Below, in pieces: positions 1 through 7,663 of a stretch of 47,945 nucleotides of DNA. The translations under genes were made by a program, and so were the position numbers. The notes under the pieces are model-generated. The model was not told the DNA's origin. It was given only the letters and a program-made list of their open reading frames with translations, and did no database searches. The DNA lies in contig DEBR01000001.1 of assembly GCA_002348615.1 (NCBI GenBank), positions 1-47,945 on the forward strand, read 5' to 3'. How positions within the stretch are numbered: position 1 is the first letter of the stretch; the number at the start of each line of letters is the position of its first letter. The DNA is from Candidatus Saccharibacteria bacterium UBA2951. GTDB lineage: Bacteria > Patescibacteriota > Saccharimonadia > Saccharimonadales > Saccharimonadaceae.

Positions 1-97
1 GCCTCCCGAATTGTGTAGGTGATTGGTTTGAGCAGAAGTCTCTGCTTGCCTTCAACATACGTCACCCTGGCTCTAAAAGCAATAGTATTTTCAGCGT

Positions 98-126
98 TTG
101 CTCAGGATTTATTTTTATTGTATGAT
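98..126 (+). promoter_or_regulatory. Probable promoter of the 208-762 gene
   Basis: TTGCTC at 98-103 and TATGAT at 121-126 are separated by exactly 17 bp. The same -35 hexamer TTGCTC with 17-bp spacing occurs before the other GC-rich orphan gene (38632, minus strand). Confidence 0.45.
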
Positions 127-130
127 GTAA

Positions 131-155
131 ATCTGTTCGCAGATGTGTGTCTGCG
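131..155 (+). promoter_or_regulatory. Two mutually exclusive leader hairpins
   Basis: ATCTG-TTCG-CAGAT (131-144) forms a perfect 5-bp stem with a UUCG loop. CGCAGA (138-143) can instead pair with TCTGCG (150-155) as a perfect 6-bp stem. The CAGA segment is shared, so only one hairpin can form at a time. Whether this is regulatory is unknown. Confidence 0.35.
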
Positions 156-207
156 CTGATGATTCGGAAACGATGAAACAGACAGCAGTTTCATGGAAGG
201 AATTTTC

Positions 208-762
208 ATGGAAAGTACCTTGGATACAACCTGGAAAGGGTGGATGGTCTGCGGTGAGCAGGTCACCATCTCGCCGACGGCCGACATCCCGTCGCCGTAC
301 CGGCCGCGCATGGCCAGGGAGAACCTGGTCAAGGAGACTCTCGCGAGCGTCAGGCCATGGGAAGGCAGCGACGGTGTCATCCACACCGCCCACCTTGCCG
401 GCAAGCAGTTCCCGCTGACAGTTGTGCCGCTCGCAGGACAGATGCCGTTCTGGTTCAAGCACATCGGACACCACGCCCGTCACGTGCAGCTGTCGCCGTT
501 CGTGCGGCTGACCAGGCCGGTGCTGACGTCGAAGCTGACGGTCGAACTGGTCGGAACGGTGGGGCGTCCGAAGCTCGTTCGGGCCTACCCGGGTGAGTAC
601 ACGCCGCCGCTGCCGTGGATGGGGTCGGCCGAACACGCGCCAGGCGGGGTGGAGCGGTCGATCGAGTTCTGGCGCGAGCATGCCTACGTGCTGACCGACA
701 CGAACACCGAACCGGGCACCGCCACGGACCGCCGCGCCCCATCATGGTTCACGACCCGTTGA
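208..762 (+). CDS. Uncharacterised GC-rich orphan protein (184 aa)
   Basis: I do not recognise this protein. It is proline- and tryptophan-containing with no signal peptide, membrane segment or known motif. ATG 208 is preferred over the in-frame ATG 193 because GGAAGG lies 7 nt before 208 while 193 has no SD site. After about ten AT-rich codons the composition becomes strongly GC-rich, with C/G-ending codons unlike the neighbouring orn gene, which suggests acquisition or a recent composite origin. Codon periodicity and a following terminator argue that it is real. A 188-residue open frame on the opposite strand is a by-product of the GC bias. Confidence 0.65.
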   Translation: MESTLDTTWKGWMVCGEQVTISPTADIPSPYRPRMARENLVKETLASVRPWEGSDGVIHTAHLAGKQFPLTVVPLAGQMPFWFKHIGHHARHVQLSPFVRLTRPVLTSKLTVELVGTVGRPKLVRAYPGEYTPPLPWMGSAEHAPGGVERSIEFWREHAYVLTDTNTEPGTATDRRAPSWFTTR

Positions 763-782
763 ACCGTTCCAACTACCGTCTT

Positions 783-813
783 GCCGCGCTGACGATAACC
801 GCGCGGCTTTTCA
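783..813 (+). terminator. Intrinsic terminator after the 208-762 gene
   Basis: GCCGCGC (783-789) pairs with GCGCGGC (801-807) across an 11-nt loop and is followed by TTTTCATTTGTT. It separates the GC-rich gene from orn. Confidence 0.75.
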
Positions 814-815
814 TT

Positions 816-832
816 TGTTATACTTTAGGGTA
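816..832 (+). promoter_or_regulatory. Extended -10 promoter of orn, leaderless geometry
   Basis: TGT followed by TATACT (819-824) makes an extended -10 element. Only 8 nt separate it from ATG 833, so transcription should start at or next to the start codon. No SD site is present. Confidence 0.6.
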
Positions 833-1369
833 ATGACAAAGCACGCTGATTTACTGTGGATGGACCTTGAAATGACGGGTCTGGACCCGAAACAAGACCG
901 GATCCTTGAAGTCGCCGTCATAGCGACCGACTGGGAGTTCAACGAAATCGCGACCTATACGGCCGTGAAGAAAGTCGGGCATGACCTGATGATCGAGCGT
1001 ATGGTCGGCGAGTTCTGGGAAAAGTTCCCGCATGTACGCGACGCGTTAATCGCCCAGAACCTTGATGGTAAGCATGGGCGTTCGGTTGAAAACGAACTGC
1101 TAGAGTTTGTTGACAAGCACTTTGCAAAAGACGAGCGAGTACTGCTAGCCGGTAACTCGATTCACCAGGATCGTAAGTTCATTGAAAACGAATGGCCGCG
1201 GCTTGACGCACGGCTGCACTACCGTATGCTCGACGTGAGCGCCTGGAAGGTTGTGTTCGCCGGTAAGTATAAAGCAAAGTATGCCAAGCCTGAAGCTCAC
1301 CGCGCGCTCGAAGATATTCGTGGCAGCATTGAAGAGCTGAAATACTATCTTGGTAAAGTGAAGGTATGA
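833..1369 (+). CDS. orn: Oligoribonuclease (DEDDh 3'-5' exonuclease)
   Basis: Orn degrades 2-5 nt RNA fragments, and pGpG in organisms that use c-di-GMP, to mononucleotides in the cytoplasm. The 178-residue product has the family's usual length. It shows the N-terminal exonuclease motif DLEMTGLDPKQDRILEVAV with the D-x-E pair, the central AGNSIHQDRKFI motif with its aspartate, and the C-terminal HRALEDIRGS motif with the catalytic His and Asp. ATG 833 fits the family N-terminus; an upstream in-frame TTG at 815 would translate the promoter. Its stop overlaps the next start as ATGA, implying coupled translation with the YjbR-like gene. The assignment is firm. Confidence 0.95.
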   Translation: MTKHADLLWMDLEMTGLDPKQDRILEVAVIATDWEFNEIATYTAVKKVGHDLMIERMVGEFWEKFPHVRDALIAQNLDGKHGRSVENELLEFVDKHFAKDERVLLAGNSIHQDRKFIENEWPRLDARLHYRMLDVSAWKVVFAGKYKAKYAKPEAHRALEDIRGSIEELKYYLGKVKV

Positions 1370-1707
1370 CTCACAAAGAGCTAGAAGACTATTTACTGGA
1401 ATTCCCAAATACCTGGCTTGATTTTCCGTTTGGCGAGGGGACGAGCGTATACAAAATTGGCCACAAGGAAACGGGGCAGGGTAAACTATTCGCTATTATT
1501 GCGGATGGTTCGAAACCGCTTCGGGTCAGCTTGAAGTGCGACCCGCTGCTCGCGGAGAACCTTCGGGAAAAATATGAGAGCGTGATCCCGGGTTACCACT
1601 TGAACAAAAAGCATTGGAACACGATAATTTGCACCGGCCAACTGACCGATGACGAAATTAAAGACCTTGCCAGGTTAAGTTACAACCTAGTGAACGGCAG
1701 TACGTAG
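1366..1707 (+). CDS. MmcQ/YjbR family protein
   Basis: This 113-residue protein matches the MmcQ/YjbR fold, a CyaY-like double-wing family often called DNA-binding although its real role is uncertain. Visible hallmarks are the N-terminal LEFPNTWLDFPFGEGTSVYK segment, the RVSLKCDP strand and the conserved YHLNKKHWNTI segment near the C-terminus. It overlaps orn by four bases and is probably co-translated with it. It ends directly against a convergent gene with no spacer. The family assignment is confident; the function is not known. Confidence 0.85.
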   Translation: MTHKELEDYLLEFPNTWLDFPFGEGTSVYKIGHKETGQGKLFAIIADGSKPLRVSLKCDPLLAENLREKYESVIPGYHLNKKHWNTIICTGQLTDDEIKDLARLSYNLVNGST

Positions 1708-2313
1708 TTACGACGCGTTAAAGCGCGAGAAACTGTCGACGAGTGGTTCGAGGTTAGTGTCGGTAGTATTAAGGATGTTTTTCAGGTCGGTACTGCCAGA
1801 CGATTTGTAAAGCTGGCCCATATCGTTATGAAGCGTCTTTAGGGCGTAAGTCATTTCGCGGGCATAGGTTCGGTCGTAAACGGCGTTTAACCGGGCGTCT
1901 TCAAGACGGGTGCCAAGCGCTTCGAACTCACTGGTTACTTTAGCGACCGCACTGCTTTTCTTGTCAGTCAGCTTTATTTTCTTGGCCTTCAAGGGCTCCG
2001 CCAAATCGCGGTCGGCGTTAGTGAGTACGAGTGTAAGGTTGCCGTTCAGGGAACGGAGTTCACCGCTTTGAATATTCTTTTGGGCGGCTTCGGAAACGGT
2101 TTTAAGGTTATTAATTTTGGCAGCGACACCGGCGAGTGATGATGTAGAGCCGCCACCGGCTGCAGACGATACGAATACGACGACAAGAATGACCAGCACG
2201 AGCAGTCCGCCGATCAGTCCCCATAGCACCATCGGGTTCATGGTTTTTACCGGCGCCGGTGTGGCGATTTGATTTAGATAGTCGGATGAGAACTGAGAGT
2301 TGTCTGGTTGCAT
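1708..2313 (-). CDS. Membrane-anchored protein of unknown function (201 aa)
   Basis: The product has a short proline-containing cytoplasmic N-terminus, one transmembrane helix at about residues 29-50 and a soluble, probably extracytoplasmic, helical domain rich in charged residues. I do not recognise a family. The start at 2313 is chosen because the helix then sits at a sensible distance and a TACACT -10 element (2328-2323) lies 9 nt upstream; the longer open frame runs through the dnaG promoter and coding region. The stop codon abuts the convergent YjbR-like gene with no spacer. Confidence 0.75.
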   Translation of the reverse strand: MQPDNSQFSSDYLNQIATPAPVKTMNPMVLWGLIGGLLVLVILVVVFVSSAAGGGSTSSLAGVAAKINNLKTVSEAAQKNIQSGELRSLNGNLTLVLTNADRDLAEPLKAKKIKLTDKKSSAVAKVTSEFEALGTRLEDARLNAVYDRTYAREMTYALKTLHNDMGQLYKSSGSTDLKNILNTTDTNLEPLVDSFSRFNAS

Positions 2314-2353
2314 ACTACATTTAGTGTACCATAAGCGGTAACAGAGGTAAGAG

Positions 2354-2368
2354 TGATACAATGAAACC
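2354..2368 (+). promoter_or_regulatory. Extended -10 promoter of dnaG-rpoD, leaderless geometry
   Basis: TGA-TACAAT (-10 at 2357-2362) ends 6 nt before ATG 2369. There is no obvious -35 and no SD site, so the dnaG mRNA is predicted to begin at the start codon. Confidence 0.6.
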
Positions 2369-4117
2369 ATGCAGGACGCCAAGGAAGAGGTACGGGCACG
2401 GCTGAATATCGAGGACGTGATAGGTGAGTACGTCCAGCTCAAGCGTGCCGGCCGTAACTTCAAGGGCTTAAGTCCGTTCACATCTGAAAAAACCCCGAGC
2501 TTTACGGTCAGTCCCGAAAAGCACATTTGGCACGACTTCAGTAGCGGGAAAGGCGGCGACGTGTTCAGTTTCGTCATGGAAGTCGAAGGACTCGACTTTC
2601 GTGCGGCTTTGGAACAACTCGCGCGTAAGGCGGGTGTCGACCTGAGCTTGTACGACTCAAAACAGTCAGGTGAGATTGCCAAGAAGAAGAAACGCCTTAT
2701 CGAAGCCACCGAACTTGCCTGTCGTTATTACCAACAGAGCCTCTTAAAGAACCAGCACGCGCTTGAATACGTATTCAAAAAACGTGGCCTGAGCAAAGAA
2801 ATTGTCCAAGAATTTCGCATCGGTTATGCGCCGGATGACGGTGAAGCCGCTGTGCGGTTTTTAATCAAGAAAGGTTTTTCAAAGAAGGAGCTGAGTGAGG
2901 CCGGACTCACCAATAGGTTTGGCGGCGATATCTTCCGCGGTCGCATGACCGTGCCTTTGATGGACGCCAGTGGCCAGGTCATTGGGTTCACCGGCCGAAT
3001 ATTAAAAGATGACCCGAAGGCTCCGAAATATTTAAATACGCCGCAAACACTGGTGTATGACAAATCGCGCCACGTGTTCGGGTTGAGCCAGGCAAAAGAG
3101 GCAATCCGCAAGCAGGAATACTCGGTTATCGTAGAAGGGAACTTAGATGTCGTTAGTTCACATCAGGCGGGTGTCAAGAACGTGGTGGCAAGCGCCGGGA
3201 CGGCACTAACGGAATGGCATTTGAAAGCGCTGGCACGGTTGTCGCACGACGTGCGACTGGCGTTCGACGCCGACAAAGCCGGGCTTGCCGCAACCGAACG
3301 TGCGATTCCGATTGCGGGTACGGTAGGAGTCGAACTTTCCATCATCAGTCTACCTGAGGGCGCGAAAGACCCCGATGAGCTGATTCAGCGCGACGGCAAT
3401 ACTGCCTGGAAGAAGGTGACTGAAGCGGCCGAACCGGTCGTTGATTGGGTGTTAAAGCAATATTCTGCGCGGGTCGACATGACATCCGCCGCTGGTAAAC
3501 GCCGCTTTACCACCGAAGGGTTGACAGTTGTTTCCAAACTGACCGATTCGGTGGAGCAGGAGCATTACTTGAACCAGATCGCACGTATGACCGATACTTC
3601 GCTTGATGCCGTCAAGGCAAAGCTGGCGGGCGGTGAAGGGCGGATGGAAACACTAAAGCCGATTAAACGATCTGGGCCGGTTGAAGAACCAGGGGCGAAC
3701 CAACCGGAAGCTGCCTACCAAGACAACTTGCTGGCCGTACTGGTGGCATACCCCGGCACGCGTCATCATTTGGGCGGATTCGACACCGGTATGTTCGTCG
3801 GTGGGGAGCGCCAGAAGCTGGCCGAATGGCTGAAGCGCCATGACAAACCGCTCACCGATGTTCCGGCCGCGTTGCTGCCTCTTGAAACCTATGTTAAAAT
3901 AGTCCAATTGAAGGCCGAGACCAGATACGATGGCTGGAGCGAACAAGACAGTTCGCTCGAAGTAGCCAAACTGCTCCGCCAGACTGAAGTCGAACACAAG
4001 AAACAAACCAAGCAACGACTAATCAATGAGCTGCGTGATGCGGAAGCGAATGGTGACGACAAAGTTGCCGAACGCTTACGCTCAGAACTCCACGCACTAA
4101 TCAAGGAGACTGCCTAA
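2369..4117 (+). CDS. dnaG: DNA primase lacking the zinc ligands
   Basis: DnaG makes RNA primers at the replication fork. The 582-residue product has the N-terminal CHC2-type domain, a TOPRIM catalytic core with VEGNLDV near residue 255 and FDADKAG near 298, and a C-terminal helicase-interacting region. The CHC2 domain aligns well with the family, but all four zinc ligands are replaced: S35 and T38 stand in the C-P-F-H positions, and D56 and S59 stand in the C-F-G-C positions. The rest of the domain (EKTPSF, GGDVFSF) is intact, so this is not a frameshift. The gene overlaps rpoD by one base, as in the classical macromolecular-synthesis operon. Confidence 0.95.
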   Translation: MQDAKEEVRARLNIEDVIGEYVQLKRAGRNFKGLSPFTSEKTPSFTVSPEKHIWHDFSSGKGGDVFSFVMEVEGLDFRAALEQLARKAGVDLSLYDSKQSGEIAKKKKRLIEATELACRYYQQSLLKNQHALEYVFKKRGLSKEIVQEFRIGYAPDDGEAAVRFLIKKGFSKKELSEAGLTNRFGGDIFRGRMTVPLMDASGQVIGFTGRILKDDPKAPKYLNTPQTLVYDKSRHVFGLSQAKEAIRKQEYSVIVEGNLDVVSSHQAGVKNVVASAGTALTEWHLKALARLSHDVRLAFDADKAGLAATERAIPIAGTVGVELSIISLPEGAKDPDELIQRDGNTAWKKVTEAAEPVVDWVLKQYSARVDMTSAAGKRRFTTEGLTVVSKLTDSVEQEHYLNQIARMTDTSLDAVKAKLAGGEGRMETLKPIKRSGPVEEPGANQPEAAYQDNLLAVLVAYPGTRHHLGGFDTGMFVGGERQKLAEWLKRHDKPLTDVPAALLPLETYVKIVQLKAETRYDGWSEQDSSLEVAKLLRQTEVEHKKQTKQRLINELRDAEANGDDKVAERLRSELHALIKETA

Positions 4118-5112
4118 TGGGCGATAACGACGACGATTTAACAAAAGCAGCACTCGCTGAAGAGGAAGAGGCCATTGACCCCTTGCAGGGAGTTGATGAA
4201 CCAGATGTGGCCGAACTCGAAGACGAAGTCGAAGATGACGAAGACACGCTGAATTCCAATCAATACTTTGATGACGTGTCTGACGACTCGGTGCGTTTGT
4301 ACCTGCGCGAGATCGGTAAGATTCCACTTCTGAACGCCGAAGAAGAACTGGCGCTTGCTAAAAAAGTGGTGGCCGGTGACAAAAGGGCTAAGGACAAAAT
4401 GGCCGAAGCCAACATGCGTCTGGTAGTGAGCATAGCCAAACGCTACTCAGGCCGTGGTTTGGACTTTTTGGACCTGATCCAAGAAGGAAATACCGGACTG
4501 CTGCGTGCTGTCGAAAAATTCGACCCGGACAAGGGGTTCAAGTTTAGTACCTACGCGACCTGGTGGATTCGCCAGGCGATTACCCGTGCTATTGCCGACC
4601 AAGCACGTGTGATTCGTATTCCGGTGCACATGGTCGAAACCATCAACAAGCTGCTTCGGACACAGCGCCGTATGACGCAGGAACTGAACCGCGAACCGAC
4701 CATCGAAGAACTTGCCAAAGAACTTGAGATGGAACCGGAAAAGGTTGAATACGTTATTAAAATCAAGCAGGATATTCAGTCACTCGACGCCGGTGTTGGT
4801 CGCGATGGGGAAGACGAAGACAGCGTGCTGCAGGACTTTATTGAAGACGAAGAATCTGCCACACCGGAAGAATCTGCTACGACGCAGCTGCTCAAAGAGC
4901 AGGTGCAAGCAGTCCTTTCAACGCTCTCAGACCGCGAACAAAAAATCGTTCGTATGCGGTTCGGCCTAGACAACGGCAAGAGCCACACGCTTGAAGAAGT
5001 TGGCCAAGAATTCGCCGTTACCCGTGAGCGTATCCGTCAGATCGAAGCGAAGGCGCTGGCCAAGCTTCGCAAGCATAAGGATGCGAAAAAGCTCCACGAA
5101 TACCTTAAGTAG
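4117..5112 (+). CDS. rpoD: Primary sigma factor RpoD (short, 331 aa)
   Basis: This is the housekeeping sigma-70 factor. An acidic stretch at residues 1-52 replaces a long region 1.1. Region 1.2 covers about 55-88, region 2 about 95-165 with the canonical LIQEGNTGLLRAVEKFD and YATWWIRQAITRAIADQAR segments, region 3 about 170-245, and region 4 about 265-331. The 4.2 recognition helix TRERIRQIEAKALAKLR keeps all standard -35-reading residues. There is no insertion between regions 1.2 and 2. Its start overlaps the dnaG stop (TAATG), so it is translationally coupled. Confidence 0.96.
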   Translation: MGDNDDDLTKAALAEEEEAIDPLQGVDEPDVAELEDEVEDDEDTLNSNQYFDDVSDDSVRLYLREIGKIPLLNAEEELALAKKVVAGDKRAKDKMAEANMRLVVSIAKRYSGRGLDFLDLIQEGNTGLLRAVEKFDPDKGFKFSTYATWWIRQAITRAIADQARVIRIPVHMVETINKLLRTQRRMTQELNREPTIEELAKELEMEPEKVEYVIKIKQDIQSLDAGVGRDGEDEDSVLQDFIEDEESATPEESATTQLLKEQVQAVLSTLSDREQKIVRMRFGLDNGKSHTLEEVGQEFAVTRERIRQIEAKALAKLRKHKDAKKLHEYLK

Positions 5113-5113
5113 A

Positions 5114-5689
5114 TCAGTCTAAAAATTTCGCGTGTCGAAGGGCCTCGTCGAGCTGCTTGTGCAGCCAGTCGAGGTCCTTGTCGTTATGAACGAAGTAATC
5201 AGCAATCGCGATCGGTCCGCCTTTTTCGAGGTTCTCAATTTCCGCCCAGTCGCGTTCATCGATTTCTTGTGCAGTCATAGGCCGTTCGGCACGCGTTGCC
5301 ATGCGTTGGTAGCGCAGGTGTTTCGGGGTAACCACGGCGACCACGGTCATTTCACCCGGGAACTCGTGTTTCAAAATCTTGTATTCGCTCCAGGTATACA
5401 ATCCGTCCAGTACTATCTGGTGCTGGCCAGCCGCTATCAAGTCGCGAACTTCTTTAATAATTCGTTTGACGACAAAATCGTTGCCTTCTTTTTTACGGAT
5501 TTCTTCGCGGAAGGTCTTTTGGCTTTCCCAGGTAACTTCAATGCCGGCTTCGTCCATAGCCTTATAAATGACGCCGCCGAAGTAGGATTTTGGAATGCCT
5601 TTACTCGTCAGGTGCTCGACCGCGACGCTTTTGCCGCTGCCGGCCAAGCCGACGAACGCGACGATCTTTACGTTTTCGTGTGAACTCAT
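5114..5689 (-). CDS. P-loop nucleoside/dephospho-CoA kinase-like protein
   Basis: The 191-residue product begins with a Walker A loop (FVGLAGSGKSVAVEHL) and continues with the layout of dephospho-CoA/nucleoside kinases: a Walker-B-like VLDGLYTWSEYKIL segment, an MATRAERPMTAQEID lid-like region, and a C-terminal ADYFVHNDKDLDWLHKQL motif typical of that superfamily. A true CoaE is possible but the substrate cannot be read from sequence. The start at 5689 is chosen from the P-loop position and from a TGT-TATACT extended -10 (TATACT at 5703-5698) ending 8 nt upstream. The stop is one base from the convergent rpoD stop. Confidence 0.75.
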   Translation of the reverse strand: MSSHENVKIVAFVGLAGSGKSVAVEHLTSKGIPKSYFGGVIYKAMDEAGIEVTWESQKTFREEIRKKEGNDFVVKRIIKEVRDLIAAGQHQIVLDGLYTWSEYKILKHEFPGEMTVVAVVTPKHLRYQRMATRAERPMTAQEIDERDWAEIENLEKGGPIAIADYFVHNDKDLDWLHKQLDEALRHAKFLD

Positions 5690-5733
5690 TAGGAACCAGT
5701 ATAACAAACTGTTTTCTAAGGACCTGCTTATGC

Positions 5734-5768
5734 TTGCAGAGCAGTCGAATTCTGCCACAATTTATACG
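5734..5768 (+). promoter_or_regulatory. Promoter of the 5769-6194 gene, leaderless geometry
   Basis: TTGCAG (5734-5739), a 16-bp spacer and CACAAT (5756-5761) are followed 7 nt later by ATG 5769. It is divergent from the kinase promoter 30 bp away. Confidence 0.55.
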
Positions 5769-6194
5769 ATGGAACGAAAAAAAGGACATGCCCAAAAAGA
5801 TAGGTACGTCCAACTGATAGAGGCAAAACGTGATGTATTGTCGGACGACGACATGGAGCTTTTGTTCACGGTTCACGAACAGCCCACAAAAGCACGGGCC
5901 GCGAAAGAATTGAATATAACGATTGAAGAGCTTGAAGCCAGGCTTGCGGTATTATTTCCGCCAAAGAAAGACGAACGCCGTACGAAAACCGGCGAGAGCT
6001 ATGCCAAGCGAATGACGAATACCGCCCTGAAGGCGATACTACTAGAGCACGATGACCTGGACGACGATGAACGAAAACTACTTGCCACACTCATGGAATC
6101 ACGCAACCAGGTTATAGCTGCCACGGCGCTTGGAATGACGTACTCAGATTTCATGAGCAACTACAAAGCGATTCGTCGAAAGCATGGTTTCTGA
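5769..6194 (+). CDS. Small basic helical protein, possible DNA-binding (141 aa)
   Basis: I do not recognise this protein. It is mostly helical and charged. Two similar segments (FTVHEQPTKARAAKELNITI and LMESRNQVIAATALGMTYSD) each look like a helix-turn-helix of the kind seen in sigma-like or regulatory domains, giving a possible tandem arrangement. That reading is an inference. ATG 5769 is preferred because the longer frame reads through the divergent promoter region. It lies directly upstream of the second sigma factor, so a regulatory link is possible but not shown. Confidence 0.65.
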   Translation: MERKKGHAQKDRYVQLIEAKRDVLSDDDMELLFTVHEQPTKARAAKELNITIEELEARLAVLFPPKKDERRTKTGESYAKRMTNTALKAILLEHDDLDDDERKLLATLMESRNQVIAATALGMTYSDFMSNYKAIRRKHGF

Positions 6195-6223
6195 TTGTGT
6201 CTTATAGGGTTTGGGTTTACAAT
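6195..6223 (+). promoter_or_regulatory. Promoter of the second sigma-factor gene
   Basis: TTGTGT (6195-6200), a 17-bp spacer and TACAAT (6218-6223) predict a start near 6230. This leaves a short leader with the SD site AAGGGAG (6234-6240) 7 nt before ATG 6248. Confidence 0.65.
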
Positions 6224-6247
6224 CATCAAAAATAAGGGAGAACAAAC

Positions 6248-7624
6248 ATGGCTGAAATGGCACCAATCCCTCTTGTGGACCATGAACCGACTGACGACAT
6301 GATTTTTCGTGCCGACGACCGTCCTCATTTAGAGTTGGTGGAAGAGCAGCAAGCTGAACGCCCACCAAAACTAACGGTCGAAGAATCGGAATACCTATTG
6401 CTCCGTGGTCCGTACGTTGCAAGACTGCGCGCGGCACAGCGCATTCTGTCGGCGGCAGCGGCATTTGCCAACGATGAACAAACGGAATCCATGATAAGTC
6501 AGCCCTACATGGATTCACTGCGTTCAGACGTTTTGCAACTTGCGTCTGAACTGAAGACTTTCGAGAAGACATACGAGTGGCCCGCCGATGACAGCAATGG
6601 CAAAGCCGAAGCTGATGATGTGAGTGAAGTCCAGCCGGGCGTCACTGATACACCGGCCAGGAGGGTTGGTCGCCGAGCCGTGAGATCTGCGGCTGATCGG
6701 GAAATCGAAGGTCGGGACAGCGTGGGACTATATCTCGAAGAAATCGCCCGCACACCACTTCTCAATGCGGAACTTGAAGTTGAACTGAGCAAAACGATCG
6801 AAGCTGGTTTGATGGCAGAACACCTGCTTAAAGAAAACCGTTTTAGCAAAAACGGTGAAGACTCAGATGAACCCTCGCGCGAGGAACTTGAATGGCTTGC
6901 CGAGCAGGGCAGGCAGGCGGTCGACCGTTTCCTTACGTCAAATCTTCGCCTTGTGGTTTCAATCGCGCGAAAGTACGGAAGGTCGCAAATGCCAATGCTC
7001 GATCTTATCCAAGAAGGCAATATGGGCCTCATTAGGGCCGTCGAAAAGTTCGATTACACCAAGGGTTATAAGTTTTCTACCTATGCCACATGGTGGGTAC
7101 GACAGGCCATAACGCGCGGAATCGCACAGCAATCGCGCGTGGTCAGACTGCCGGTCCATGTAGTAGAGGAGTTGAATCAAGTCGGCAGTGCACGGCGGAC
7201 CATTGAGCGCCAGCTTGGTCGTGAAGCCGAGCCAGAAGAAATCGCCGCAGAACTGAACATGGACGTAGACCGTGTCATCGAGCTTATTGCCTGGGGGCGT
7301 GAACATGTCAGTCTTGACGCACCGGTCGACGAAGATGGAGAAACAACGATCGGAGATTTATATAACAACGAAGCTGCGCCGAGTCTTGACGCAGACTTGC
7401 TCGACAATGAATCGCGCGATCGCCTGAACGATCTTGTTGGTCACCTTGATGAGCGCAGCGCCGATATCATCCGTGCGCGGTTCGGCCTTATTGATGGACG
7501 TCAACAAAAACTTGCCGATATTGGTGCACGACACGGAATTTCCGCCGAGCGTGTGCGGCAACTGGAACGGGAGGCATTGGGAAGGCTTCGCCGTATAGCC
7601 GACCCTGACCCTGGCCAAGCGTAA
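6248..7624 (+). CDS. Second sigma-70 factor, actinobacterial HrdB/SigA-like
   Basis: This 458-residue protein has a non-conserved N-terminus, region 1.2 (DSVGLYLEEIARTPLLNAEL), and then an insert with AGLMAEHLL and ELEWLAEQGRQAVDRFL. That insert is the characteristic linker of actinobacterial primary sigma factors and is absent from the window's own RpoD. Regions 2.3-2.4 are intact (YATWWVRQAITRG). In region 4.2 the recognition helix reads SAERVRQLEREALGRLR, with alanine where RpoD has the arginine equivalent to E. coli R584. It is probably an alternative group-2 sigma with altered -35 preference. Transfer from an actinobacterium is an inference. Confidence 0.9.
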   Translation: MAEMAPIPLVDHEPTDDMIFRADDRPHLELVEEQQAERPPKLTVEESEYLLLRGPYVARLRAAQRILSAAAAFANDEQTESMISQPYMDSLRSDVLQLASELKTFEKTYEWPADDSNGKAEADDVSEVQPGVTDTPARRVGRRAVRSAADREIEGRDSVGLYLEEIARTPLLNAELEVELSKTIEAGLMAEHLLKENRFSKNGEDSDEPSREELEWLAEQGRQAVDRFLTSNLRLVVSIARKYGRSQMPMLDLIQEGNMGLIRAVEKFDYTKGYKFSTYATWWVRQAITRGIAQQSRVVRLPVHVVEELNQVGSARRTIERQLGREAEPEEIAAELNMDVDRVIELIAWGREHVSLDAPVDEDGETTIGDLYNNEAAPSLDADLLDNESRDRLNDLVGHLDERSADIIRARFGLIDGRQQKLADIGARHGISAERVRQLEREALGRLRRIADPDPGQA

Positions 7625-7651
7625 GCTGTTTTTTGTTGTTTCTCGGCAAGG

Positions 7652-7663
7652 TATACTTGATAC
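7652..7663 (+). promoter_or_regulatory. -10 element of polA, leaderless geometry
   Basis: TATACT (7652-7657) ends 6 nt before ATG 7664. No SD site precedes the start. Confidence 0.55.

Larger units (their letters stand above)
1..207. other. Window edge and leader of the first gene
   Basis: No gene can be supported in positions 1-97. Both strands have short open frames running off the left edge (about 40 codons on plus frame 3, and about 20 codons on minus after a GTG at 65 or an ATG at 58), but nothing recognisable is encoded. Positions 98-207 are the AT-rich promoter and leader of the gene starting at 208. Confidence 0.4.

Noticed and set aside
115..681. Long open frame on the minus strand opposite the first gene
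   Set aside because: It is Arg/His-rich shadow translation of a GC-rich gene, without SD or recognisable domain.
1708..2709. Extended start of the anchored protein at 2709 on the minus strand
   Set aside because: It would read through the dnaG promoter and first 340 bp of dnaG. The start at 2313 has a -10 box and correct membrane topology.
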